NCBI GenBank assembly: GCA_044464765.1
Contig: JBIQKZ010000016.1
Span: 1 to 64,000, forward strand
Direction: 5' to 3'
Source of the DNA: JBIQKZ01 sp044464765
GTDB taxonomy: Bacteria > Pseudomonadota > Gammaproteobacteria > Burkholderiales > Burkholderiaceae_B
DNA length: 64,000 nucleotides
Part shown: positions 9,444-17,048 of the stretch, one piece after another
Numbering within the stretch: position 1 is the first letter of the stretch
Layout of the letters: each line of letters begins with the position of its first letter
The notes under the pieces: generated by a model
Told to the model about the DNA's origin: nothing
What the model saw: the letters and a program-made list of their open reading frames with translations, nothing else
Database searches by the model: none
Made by a program: the position numbers and the translations under genes

Positions 9444-10016
9444 CTAGTGGGAATCGTCCGGCGTGTCCGGATAAAGGATTTCGAGAATGTCCAGTTCGTC
9501 GATGCCGGCCGGGGTGCGCAGCGTAACCGTATCGCCTTCGCGGGCCTTCAGCAAAGCGCGCGCCACCGGCGAAATCCAACTGATCTTGCCCTGCAAGGGC
9601 TCGGCCTCGTCCACGCCCACGATAGTGACCCGGAACTCCTCGCCGACCTTGTCGGAATACACCACCGTAGCGCCAAAAAACGCCCGATCCTTATTGGGCT
9701 GTGAGGACGGTTCGACCACTTCGGCGATTTCCAGGCGCTTGGTCAGGAAGCGGATGCGGCGATCAATCTCGCGTAGCCGCTTCTTGCCATAAAGGTAATC
9801 CCCGTTCTCGGAACGGTCTCCGTTGGATGCCGCCCACGACACCACCTGAACGACCGACGGCCGTTCTTCATTCATCAAATGCACCAGTTCCGCCCGCAAG
9901 CGGTTATAGCCTTGCGTGGTTATATAGTTCTTGGCGCCCTCGGGCAGACGCACGGCCTCGGGACCGAGGTCGTCGTCGTCATCGTCGTTCGATTCTTTTA
10001 CAAATGCCTTGCTCAT
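9444..10016 (-). CDS. greB: Transcription elongation factor GreB
   Basis: GreB stimulates RNA polymerase to cleave backtracked RNA. The 190-residue protein shows the family layout: an acidic N-terminal stretch (DDDDDD), an antiparallel coiled coil beginning ITTQGYNRLRAELVHL, the SENGDYLYGKKRLREIDRRI segment with the acidic tip residues, and an FKBP-like C-terminal domain. The start is set at MSKAFVKES (10016). An in-frame frame reaching 10145 would add 43 unlike residues. Its ATG overlaps the stop of the DUF192 gene, an unusual link of a core transcription factor to the end of the pilus operon. Confidence 0.95.
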   Translation of the reverse strand: MSKAFVKESNDDDDDDLGPEAVRLPEGAKNYITTQGYNRLRAELVHLMNEERPSVVQVVSWAASNGDRSENGDYLYGKKRLREIDRRIRFLTKRLEIAEVVEPSSQPNKDRAFFGATVVYSDKVGEEFRVTIVGVDEAEPLQGKISWISPVARALLKAREGDTVTLRTPAGIDELDILEILYPDTPDDSH

Positions 10017-10381
10017 GCTGAAAGTGTATACGGTGCAGGAAAATTTTGGGCGACGGCCAGCGCGCGGCGAAGACGTTCCGGGAAATCGGGACACGACTGG
10101 CAGAATCCGGCGGAAAACTCCACCACGGAATGCGCTTTGAAGCACACCAGCGCCCTACCCGGGGCCACGTAGGATTCGATGCGGACTATACGCCACTGCC
10201 GATCCAGGAACACCACATCGATGGAATAACGCATGCCAACGGTATGGATGGCTTTACACGGCAACAACCATAGCGCCTGATGCCGCAGCAACGGCGGACG
10301 GCCCAACAAACCCAGCAAGCGCTGCCTAAAGCAGGCGGCCAGGAGTATTTGAAGCTCGGGCTGAATCGTATAAGGAATCAT
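10013..10381 (-). CDS. DUF192 family protein at the end of the tad operon
   Basis: The 122-residue protein contains the DUF192 core: RQRLLGLLGRPPL, ALWLLPCKAIHTVGMRYSID, VVFLDRQWRIVRI. The function of the family is not established, but members recur at the end of Tad pilus loci in betaproteobacteria. The start at 10381 overlaps the tadC stop (ATGA), and its own stop overlaps the greB start the same way, so translation looks coupled on both sides. Upstream in-frame residues belong to tadC coding DNA and are excluded. Confidence 0.85.
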   Translation of the reverse strand: MIPYTIQPELQILLAACFRQRLLGLLGRPPLLRHQALWLLPCKAIHTVGMRYSIDVVFLDRQWRIVRIESYVAPGRALVCFKAHSVVEFSAGFCQSCPDFPERLRRALAVAQNFPAPYTLSA

Positions 10382-11250
10382 TGCAGCCCCCAATCCATCA
10401 GCTTGATGGCGATGGGAAAGCCGATAATCAGGAAGGTGCATGGAAAAATGCAGCACACCATGGGGACAAGCATTTTCACGGGCGCTTCCAGCGCCAGCTT
10501 TTCTGCGCGCAAGAACCGCTCTGTGCGATGCTGCTCGGACTGCGCCCTAAGCAACGGCCCCAAGCTCATGCCCAGTTGATCGGCCTGGGCCAATGACATC
10601 ACCAACTGCTGCACCGACGGCAAGGCCGTGCGGTCGGCAAGCTGCTGAAGGGCCACCAGGCGCACCACCCCGGCTCGAATATCCGCCAGCGCATAACGCA
10701 ATTCGTCGCGCAGCGGCCCCGCCGGACCATGCTCGGCGGCTTGCTGCAACGCGCCTTGCAGGTTCAGCCCGGCTTCGACACAAAGCGTGGCCATGTCCAG
10801 CAGAAAGGGGAACTCGCGCAGCATCATGCGTTGTCTGGCCAGGCCTTGTGAATGCACCCAATGCCGTGGCCACCACCCACCAGCCAGCATGGCAAGCACG
10901 GCTGCAACTACCTCGGTCGCTCCTATGGGAACATCCATAAGAACAACCAGGGACGGCACACCCGCGCCCAGACCAAACCCCACTACCTGCATGCCCGCAA
11001 TGTGCTCGGGCTTCCACTGGCCACCCAGTCCGGCCAGGCGCAAGCGCGATTCCAAGGTCCGCCGGGCACCCCAGGTCAAGAATGGCGCGCACGCCAAGGA
11101 TGCGGCGTGTATCCATGGCCACGCCAGTTTAATCAGGACATGTTGGCCTGCCGGACGTCCATGATTGGCGCCGCGCAAGGGCCCCGTCATGATCCACACG
11201 ACGCAGTGCAAAGACACGGCAGCCAACAGGCAACTGATCCAGAACAGCAT
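10378..11250 (-). CDS. tadC: Tad pilus inner-membrane assembly protein TadC
   Basis: This is a 290-residue T2SSF-domain protein, the GspF/PilC-like inner-membrane platform of the Tad secretion machine. Hydrophobic segments lie near the N-terminus (WISCLLAAVSLHCVVWIM), around residues 115-145, and at the C-terminus (MLVPMVCCIFPCTFLIIGF). The conserved cytoplasmic helix region REFPFLLDMATLCVEAGLNL is visible. It follows tadB by 6 bp and is coupled to the DUF192 gene by a 4-bp overlap. Confidence 0.93.
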   Translation of the reverse strand: MLFWISCLLAAVSLHCVVWIMTGPLRGANHGRPAGQHVLIKLAWPWIHAASLACAPFLTWGARRTLESRLRLAGLGGQWKPEHIAGMQVVGFGLGAGVPSLVVLMDVPIGATEVVAAVLAMLAGGWWPRHWVHSQGLARQRMMLREFPFLLDMATLCVEAGLNLQGALQQAAEHGPAGPLRDELRYALADIRAGVVRLVALQQLADRTALPSVQQLVMSLAQADQLGMSLGPLLRAQSEQHRTERFLRAEKLALEAPVKMLVPMVCCIFPCTFLIIGFPIAIKLMDWGLQ

Positions 11251-11256
11251 GGCCGA

Positions 11257-12102
11257 CTAGACCTCGATCGCGACAATTCGGCGAATCAACAAGAACCCCG
11301 CAACCTCCAGCACCAGGACAACCACGATCACGCCCCAACCCATAGGCGTGGTCCATAGCAGGGACATGGCGTGAGGTTCCAACCCGCTTAGTACCAGGGC
11401 CAGGAAAAACGGCAACGCTGCCATCACCCACGCCTGCAGTCTGCCTTGCGAGGTCAAGGCGCGGATTCGCCCCTGCAAATGCAGTCGCGATCTCAAGGTG
11501 TTGGCGATACGCTCCAGCGTTTCGGCCAGGTTTCCGCCGTTATTTACGGCAATCTTCAATGCCGACACCAGGAGGGCGGTGCCTTCGGTGGGCACCCGTC
11601 CATACAGTTGAGTAAGCGCTTGCTCAAACCCAACCCCCATGCGCTGCTCGCGCAGCAACAAACCAAATTCCTGCGCCAAAGGAGAAGGTGATCTTGGCAC
11701 AATGTGCCGCAAGGCTGTCGGCACGGCCGAACCCGCTCGCAAGGCGCCGGCCAGCGACAGTAATAGATCGGGTAATTGGGCTTCGAACCGGGCCATGCGC
11801 CTGCGCTTGAGAGCGGCAATCATTAATCGAGGCGCCAATAAACCCGCTGTTGCTGCTGCGCCGCCTAACCAGGCATTCATTGTTATCAACCCCACGAAAA
11901 CAAACAGCGCTGCGCATACCAGCAAGTTCGCGACCCACAGCTGCGCGGGGTCAAGAAAAAGGAAGAACTCCTCAAGCCTATTCTCGGCCTGGCGAGTGAA
12001 GGCCGTGTGATAGCGCTGCAGGCCGACCGTTACCCAACCGTATGCCAGCCAGGCCAGGACCCCTGCCACGACAAGGCAGCCAATTACAGTAATGACCATC
12101 AT
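11257..12102 (-). CDS. tadB: Tad pilus inner-membrane assembly protein TadB
   Basis: The 281-residue T2SSF-domain protein pairs with TadC to form the membrane platform for pilin extrusion. It has an N-terminal membrane segment (VIGCLVVAGVLAWLAYGWV), a second hydrophobic region around residues 55-90, the signature QLPDLLLSLAGALRAGSAVPTAL, and C-terminal membrane spans. The start overlaps the tadA stop by ATGA. Two adjacent Met codons are possible starts. Confidence 0.93.
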   Translation of the reverse strand: MMVITVIGCLVVAGVLAWLAYGWVTVGLQRYHTAFTRQAENRLEEFFLFLDPAQLWVANLLVCAALFVFVGLITMNAWLGGAAATAGLLAPRLMIAALKRRRMARFEAQLPDLLLSLAGALRAGSAVPTALRHIVPRSPSPLAQEFGLLLREQRMGVGFEQALTQLYGRVPTEGTALLVSALKIAVNNGGNLAETLERIANTLRSRLHLQGRIRALTSQGRLQAWVMAALPFFLALVLSGLEPHAMSLLWTTPMGWGVIVVVLVLEVAGFLLIRRIVAIEV

Positions 12103-13871
12103 GGCTTGTTCCTTTCCGTGTCGCCAAATGACGCGCCACCGTCCTGCACGGCTGTGCTGTGGCTGAACAGATCAACGTTTATTCCGGCAAATGCATTGCC
12201 GTCATCCTTTCCCAAAAAGTCAGGCAAGACGCCACAACCCTCGAATGTCGGCGACGGCCGGTGGCGATAGGTGAACAAAGGCTGGACTTGAATCCGCCCG
12301 CTTTCTATACCGCTGACCTCCACAATAGCGCTGATCAACCGGCGCCCGTTACCCAGACGTACCTGTTGAACCAGAAGGTCGATGCTCGAGGCGATGTGTT
12401 CTCGCACCGCAACAAGCGGCAAATCCATTCCGGCCATCAGTATCATGGTTTCAAGCCTGCCCAGGGCATCACGCGGGCTGTTTGCATGCAAGGTGGTCAG
12501 GGAACCCTCATGGCCCGTATTCATCGCCGCCAGCATGTCGAATGCTTCCGCCCCACGGCACTCGCCCACGACGATGCGATCGGGCCGCATCCGCAATGCA
12601 TTGCGCACCAGGTCGCGAATCAGAATCTGGCCACGCCCCTCCAGATTGGGCGGGCGTGCTTCCAGCGTGACCAGATTGCCATGATCAAGTTGAAGTTCGG
12701 CGGCATCCTCTATGGTTACCACGCGCTCCGAATCGGGAATGCAGTTAGACAGAACGTTAAGCAACGTGGTCTTTCCAGAACCTGTGCCACCCGAAACAAT
12801 GATGTTCTTGCGGCCCCGCACACAGGCTTCCAGAAACGCCCACATATGCGTATCCAGCGCGCCGACGCGCAAGAGGTCCTGCCTGTCGGGCCGGGTGGAC
12901 GGAAACTTCCGTATCGTGATGCTGGCTCCACGCAAGGCCACAGGGGGAATCACGGCATTGATGCGAGATCCGTCTTTCAGGCGGCCATCCACCATGGGGG
13001 AGCTTTCATCGATGCGCCGGCCCAAAGGGGAGACAATACGTTCAATGGCACCCAATACCGCCTGCTCGCTGCTGAATCCAGCGGAATGTCGTTTCAGCAC
13101 CCCCGCCGTTTCCACAAAGATTTCATCGTGGCGATTGACCATGATTTCCGAGATGGCTGGATCGGCCAGCAAGGGTTCCAGAGGCCCGAGCCCTACCGCT
13201 TCGTTAACAACGGCTTGCAACAAACTCTGGCGATCGGCAGTCGCGGGTAGTTCGGCATCCTTCAGCAAGATGTCGGCCAGCACCGTCGTGGCATGCGCCC
13301 GCAAGGCGGCATCGCTTAAGGAGCCTATATCCCGGCGACGCAAGTCCAGGGCGTCCAGCAGGGCCCGGTGAAGCCGACGGCGATGATACACGTCATCCGA
13401 AGCATTCTGGGCGACGTTTCCCGTCTGGTCCGCACTGGTATCTTCCAGAGCCGCCGTGTCTGCATGACCTGCATTTCCAGCGTCATCCCGCCGTTCGGCT
13501 ATGTCTGTGCTGGCAGAAACAACACCGGGATCTGGAACCTTAGTTTGAGCCGCGTGAGTTTTCAAGACGCCCAACGTGACCAGGCACGGGCCGATCACGA
13601 TTTCATCCTGGGTCTGCAATGGTCCGTAATGGGAAACCCGCTTCCCGTTGACCAGAGTGCCGCTAAGCGAACCATGATCATCGATATACAGCCCTTGCTC
13701 ACCTTCGACAATACTGGCGTGACGCTTGGCGACACGCCACGATGCCAGTTGCAAGCCGCACTCCGGCGAGCGGCCGATAAGCAAGGGAAGCGCCGCCCTG
13801 TGGCTAAGCGTTGCCCCGCTTTCGTAGCGGATATCAAGCACCAGGGAAACGGGTTCAATTGGATTTTCCAT
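12099..13871 (-). CDS. tadA: Tad secretion ATPase TadA/CpaF with an N-terminal FHA domain
   Basis: This hexameric ATPase drives Flp pilin assembly. Residues about 25-105 form an FHA domain (LLIGRSPECGLQL, then GSLSGTLVNGKRVSHYGPL), normally a phosphothreonine reader. The GspE-type ATPase follows, with Walker A GGTGSGKTTLL, the Asp-box ALRMRPDRIVVGECRGAEA and the His box GHEGSLTTLHANSP. The start at 13871 overlaps the end of cpaC by 17 bp; a frame to 13904 adds only 11 residues from inside cpaC. The FHA fusion suggests assembly may answer to a Ser/Thr kinase, which is not visible here. Confidence 0.93.
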   Translation of the reverse strand: MENPIEPVSLVLDIRYESGATLSHRAALPLLIGRSPECGLQLASWRVAKRHASIVEGEQGLYIDDHGSLSGTLVNGKRVSHYGPLQTQDEIVIGPCLVTLGVLKTHAAQTKVPDPGVVSASTDIAERRDDAGNAGHADTAALEDTSADQTGNVAQNASDDVYHRRRLHRALLDALDLRRRDIGSLSDAALRAHATTVLADILLKDAELPATADRQSLLQAVVNEAVGLGPLEPLLADPAISEIMVNRHDEIFVETAGVLKRHSAGFSSEQAVLGAIERIVSPLGRRIDESSPMVDGRLKDGSRINAVIPPVALRGASITIRKFPSTRPDRQDLLRVGALDTHMWAFLEACVRGRKNIIVSGGTGSGKTTLLNVLSNCIPDSERVVTIEDAAELQLDHGNLVTLEARPPNLEGRGQILIRDLVRNALRMRPDRIVVGECRGAEAFDMLAAMNTGHEGSLTTLHANSPRDALGRLETMILMAGMDLPLVAVREHIASSIDLLVQQVRLGNGRRLISAIVEVSGIESGRIQVQPLFTYRHRPSPTFEGCGVLPDFLGKDDGNAFAGINVDLFSHSTAVQDGGASFGDTERNKP

Positions 13872-15342
13872 TCTCGCGTCCGCCCATGCTCTGTTGCAAT
13901 TCAAACCTCGCTAGACCGTCCGGCGACAAGACCTGCTTGTCACTGCCCTGACCCTCAGAACCCCATTGCGACCCCTTCCCCTGATAAGGATTCCAACCTA
14001 ATGAGTTGTTGTCATCGACCGAAAGAGGCAACGCATCGACGGGGCGCACGGGCACATTCAGCACTTCGGGCTCTTTGAAGGTCGAAGCAAGAATATTCCT
14101 GCCCTTTTCCACTCGGTGCATGAGATCGGGATGCTCTGCCGAGACCACAATCGGCGTCACGAAAATCGCCAACTCCGTTTCGGTATGTTGCAGCCTTGTG
14201 GACTTGAACACCCCGCCAAGCAAGGGGATATCCCCAAGCCCCGGAACCTTATTGACGTTGCGCGACTCCTCGCGAGACAAGAAGCCCGCCATGACCAAGG
14301 TTTGACCCGACCGTACATTGAACTCGGTGGCCGCACGCCGGGTTTTCAGTGACGGGCCCGTGGGTATGGACAAGGCGGAATCAATGGAGCTGACTTCAAT
14401 CTCGATCCTCGAACGCACGACGCCATTGCGCTCCAGCCTGGGCGTGATACGCAGCGACACGCCATAGGGCTTGAATAGCGTGGTGGCGTTACCGTTACGG
14501 TCGGTTGACGAATAGGGAACCTCGCCTCCTGCCAGGAATTCAGCGGTCGATCCGCTGCGCGTTAATAGCTGCGGCTGAGCAAGCATTAACGCCGTGCCGC
14601 TTTGCGCCATTGCATTGATCCGTGCCGACAATAATGCGTTGACCCCAAAATAGCCGGCAACACTTGCGGTTGGAAAAGGCATCGGCATGGGAGATACGGA
14701 ACCACCGGTTCCCGGCCTGGCTTCCAGGCCCCGACTGCCCCCATCCCAGGCCAATCCCGCATGAAACCCTCCTTCCGTCTCGGGATTCCAGCGCACACCC
14801 AGCTCCTGGAGTTTTGAGCGCGGAACCTCAAGGACCTGGACATCCAGCAGCACCATGCGATCCCAACCGACCTGGCCGGTAAAGTCCAGAAGCTGGGGAT
14901 AGCGCTGCGCGAGCGCCGCGATACGCTCACGGTCGGAATCGGACAACTCATCGCCCTCGACCACCAGCTTGTCGCCCACTGGGGAAATACGGGCATTGGG
15001 AATACGTTCAAGCACGGCGCGCAGCTCTTCCCGTACCTGACGCGCGCCTTCGGCGGCCACCTCCACCTGATACCGATGGCGCTCACCGTTGGACGCCCAG
15101 ATCTGCAAGGCCGTGGAACCTTCGTTGCGCGCGAAGATAATGACTTCCTTTTCTTCAGTCGTGACCGCATTGATCACCTGGCCATCCCCCACAGCCACAC
15201 GAGCCACGTCCGGCACCGCCAGCACCTTGACTTCGCCAACTTGAAGAGTAAGCAGGCTCTCTTGGGCTTGAACAGCACATGCCAGCAGCAGAGCAAGACC
15301 TAACGCGGAGAATCTCGACGCTCGAAGAACAAGGAAAGACAT
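13855..15342 (-). CDS. rcpA: Tad outer-membrane secretin RcpA/CpaC
   Basis: The protein has 495 residues. A signal peptide (residues 1-25, ending ACAVQA-QE) is followed by the BON/N-terminal domain containing LQVGEVKVLAVPDVARVAVG and a secretin core (about residues 200-430) with VSLRITPRLE and the C-terminal VPGLGDIPLLGGVFKS motif. It forms the ring through which the pilus exits. The start is set by the signal peptide; longer frames run into cpaB. It sits 4 bp after cpaB and overlaps tadA. Confidence 0.94.
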   Translation of the reverse strand: MSFLVLRASRFSALGLALLLACAVQAQESLLTLQVGEVKVLAVPDVARVAVGDGQVINAVTTEEKEVIIFARNEGSTALQIWASNGERHRYQVEVAAEGARQVREELRAVLERIPNARISPVGDKLVVEGDELSDSDRERIAALAQRYPQLLDFTGQVGWDRMVLLDVQVLEVPRSKLQELGVRWNPETEGGFHAGLAWDGGSRGLEARPGTGGSVSPMPMPFPTASVAGYFGVNALLSARINAMAQSGTALMLAQPQLLTRSGSTAEFLAGGEVPYSSTDRNGNATTLFKPYGVSLRITPRLERNGVVRSRIEIEVSSIDSALSIPTGPSLKTRRAATEFNVRSGQTLVMAGFLSREESRNVNKVPGLGDIPLLGGVFKSTRLQHTETELAIFVTPIVVSAEHPDLMHRVEKGRNILASTFKEPEVLNVPVRPVDALPLSVDDNNSLGWNPYQGKGSQWGSEGQGSDKQVLSPDGLARFELQQSMGGRENGKSN

Positions 15343-15346
15343 CGCG

Positions 15347-16348
15347 CTAATGGTCCACATTGCTTTCGCCCAGATGTTCGGCCAGGGTCCAATTGGGTTC
15401 CTGCATACCCGACGCGGTAGAGCCTTGCCCAAACCCGGCTTCTTCCTGGATGGCGGCATTTAACCAGGCACTGACCAATTCAGGCCGATAGGGCAAATCG
15501 AATATGCCGCTTGCCTGCCTGTTGACAGGGCGCGCTTGCAGGCTTGCGACAGAACGTCCCGGCCGATCACCATAGATAACCGGGGCGTTCTTTGCGCGAG
15601 GCACGGGCAGGCTGGTGTTGACGCCCAACAGGCTGGCCAGATCCCCCCGCACCGCCTTTTGCGTGGGCTGGCCATCATCCGGCCGCCGCAAAAGCGCGGT
15701 AATGGTCCCACCTTGCCGCGCGGCAACAAGCTTGATTGCATCCTCCGGGGAAGTATCCAGCGTCACTGTGGAATATCCCCCGGTATTCGCCGAAGCTCGC
15801 TCCCCTTGCCCGCTATTCGTGCCAGTGGCCAGCACCAGCACACCTTGCAGCAACGGCGCAGTCACCCTGCGACGCTGATAATCGAACGAAACATACAGAT
15901 CGATCAGGTCGCCGGGTTCAAGCAGGCCGGATACCGAGTTAATCGTGTCCACCGGCATAGTGATGGCCCGTCGCCCCAGCCCCAACCTGCCCGAGAACGG
16001 CGCATGGTGCTCCGCTGCCGCATGCACCAGCAAAATGGGATCACCAGCGCGCAGGGGTGCGATCAGCAAGCTGCCTTCAATTTCGCGGTAACGCTCCGGC
16101 GTCAAGCTGTCACTGGAGCTTAAGCCGCGCGGGAATTGACGCACCGCAACATGTTCTGGACCGATGCGCGTACCCGGGGCCAGATCATAGGCTGCCACCA
16201 CCCGTTCGACCATGGGCACACGCGCCTCCTCTTCAATTTGCTGTATACGTCCTTGTATATGCTGGCGGGCGGCCCAGGCGGCGCAAAGCCCTGAAACCAG
16301 CGCCACGCACAACATGATCATCGAACGACGGGAAAGAGGCATGCGCAT
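15347..16348 (-). CDS. cpaB: Tad pilus assembly protein CpaB/RcpC
   Basis: The protein has 333 residues. An N-terminal membrane anchor (MIMLCVALVSGLCAAWAA) precedes a SAF domain (YDLAPGTRIGPEHVAVRQFP) and the CpaB-type domain with RAITMPVDTINSVSGLLEPG and DLIDLYVSF. It is periplasmic and thought to stabilise or gate the secretin pore, which fits its place directly upstream of the secretin gene. Confidence 0.92.
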   Translation of the reverse strand: MRMPLSRRSMIMLCVALVSGLCAAWAARQHIQGRIQQIEEEARVPMVERVVAAYDLAPGTRIGPEHVAVRQFPRGLSSSDSLTPERYREIEGSLLIAPLRAGDPILLVHAAAEHHAPFSGRLGLGRRAITMPVDTINSVSGLLEPGDLIDLYVSFDYQRRRVTAPLLQGVLVLATGTNSGQGERASANTGGYSTVTLDTSPEDAIKLVAARQGGTITALLRRPDDGQPTQKAVRGDLASLLGVNTSLPVPRAKNAPVIYGDRPGRSVASLQARPVNRQASGIFDLPYRPELVSAWLNAAIQEEAGFGQGSTASGMQEPNWTLAEHLGESNVDH

Positions 16349-16367
16349 GGCGTACTCGCTTATCGAA

Positions 16368-17048
16368 TTAGAACCGGTGTAGAAAAATGGCCGCTTGGCC
16401 GGGAACGGAAACAGGCGTCACGCGCAGGACAATATTTTCCTTACCGCGCTGCCAGGCTTGTCCGCCAGCCAGCCAACCCGGCGAAGAACCCTTACGCCAG
16501 CCCCAGGCCCTCAGGTGCTGCTCCGCCCTCGCCAAGAACTCGGATTCAGGCAAACCCGCCGTGTGGATTTCTTGAACAACAGGTGTCGAGCCGGCGTCAA
16601 TGCGCTGGCGATGTCGCAACAGTGCCTCGGGAACCAGCCAGGACGACGACCCAGGCATTCCCTGTGCCGAAACCCGCTCCGGATGAAAAGGTGGGACATG
16701 CAGGGTGGAAACCATGCCATTGACACCGCCGCCTGTCTTGCTTAGCTGAGCCACCCAATGCCACTCGCGCGCCATGCCCGATAGCAAGATCGTGTTGTGT
16801 GAAACCAGGACACGCTGGAAGCGATCTTGATGCGCAGCCAGCCTGGCTGCGACCTCGGGCAGCTCCAGGCTGGATGAAAATTGACGCACATGAACCGGCT
16901 GGCTGTATAACGACAGTTCCTGGGGGTCGGACCAACGCAGCTCCGTGCCTGCGTGCGCCGAAAGTTCCGCCAGGAAAGCCGGGCCTGCGCGCGCCATGCC
17001 TATGGAAACACAGCACAGCGCAACCAGACCGAACAAGCGACAGCTCAT
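16368..17048 (-). CDS. Secreted protein of unknown function in the tad operon
   Basis: The 226-residue protein has a signal peptide (MSCRLFGLVALCCVSIGMARAG). The rest has no motif I recognise; segments such as RVLVSHNTILLSGMAREWHW and a Trp/Gly-rich C-terminus look like a small periplasmic or secretin-associated domain. The start at 17048 overlaps the stop of the upstream TadE/G-like gene (ATGA). Position suggests an accessory assembly or pilotin-like role; this is inference from context only. Confidence 0.6.
   Translation of the reverse strand: MSCRLFGLVALCCVSIGMARAGPAFLAELSAHAGTELRWSDPQELSLYSQPVHVRQFSSSLELPEVAARLAAHQDRFQRVLVSHNTILLSGMAREWHWVAQLSKTGGGVNGMVSTLHVPPFHPERVSAQGMPGSSSWLVPEALLRHRQRIDAGSTPVVQEIHTAGLPESEFLARAEQHLRAWGWRKGSSPGWLAGGQAWQRGKENIVLRVTPVSVPGQAAIFLHRF

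Noticed and set aside
2875..9704. Long open frames on the strand opposite guaA, guaB and purL
   Set aside because: They are mirror frames of highly GC-rich coding sequence: no family-like motifs, no ribosome sites, and the true genes are certain.
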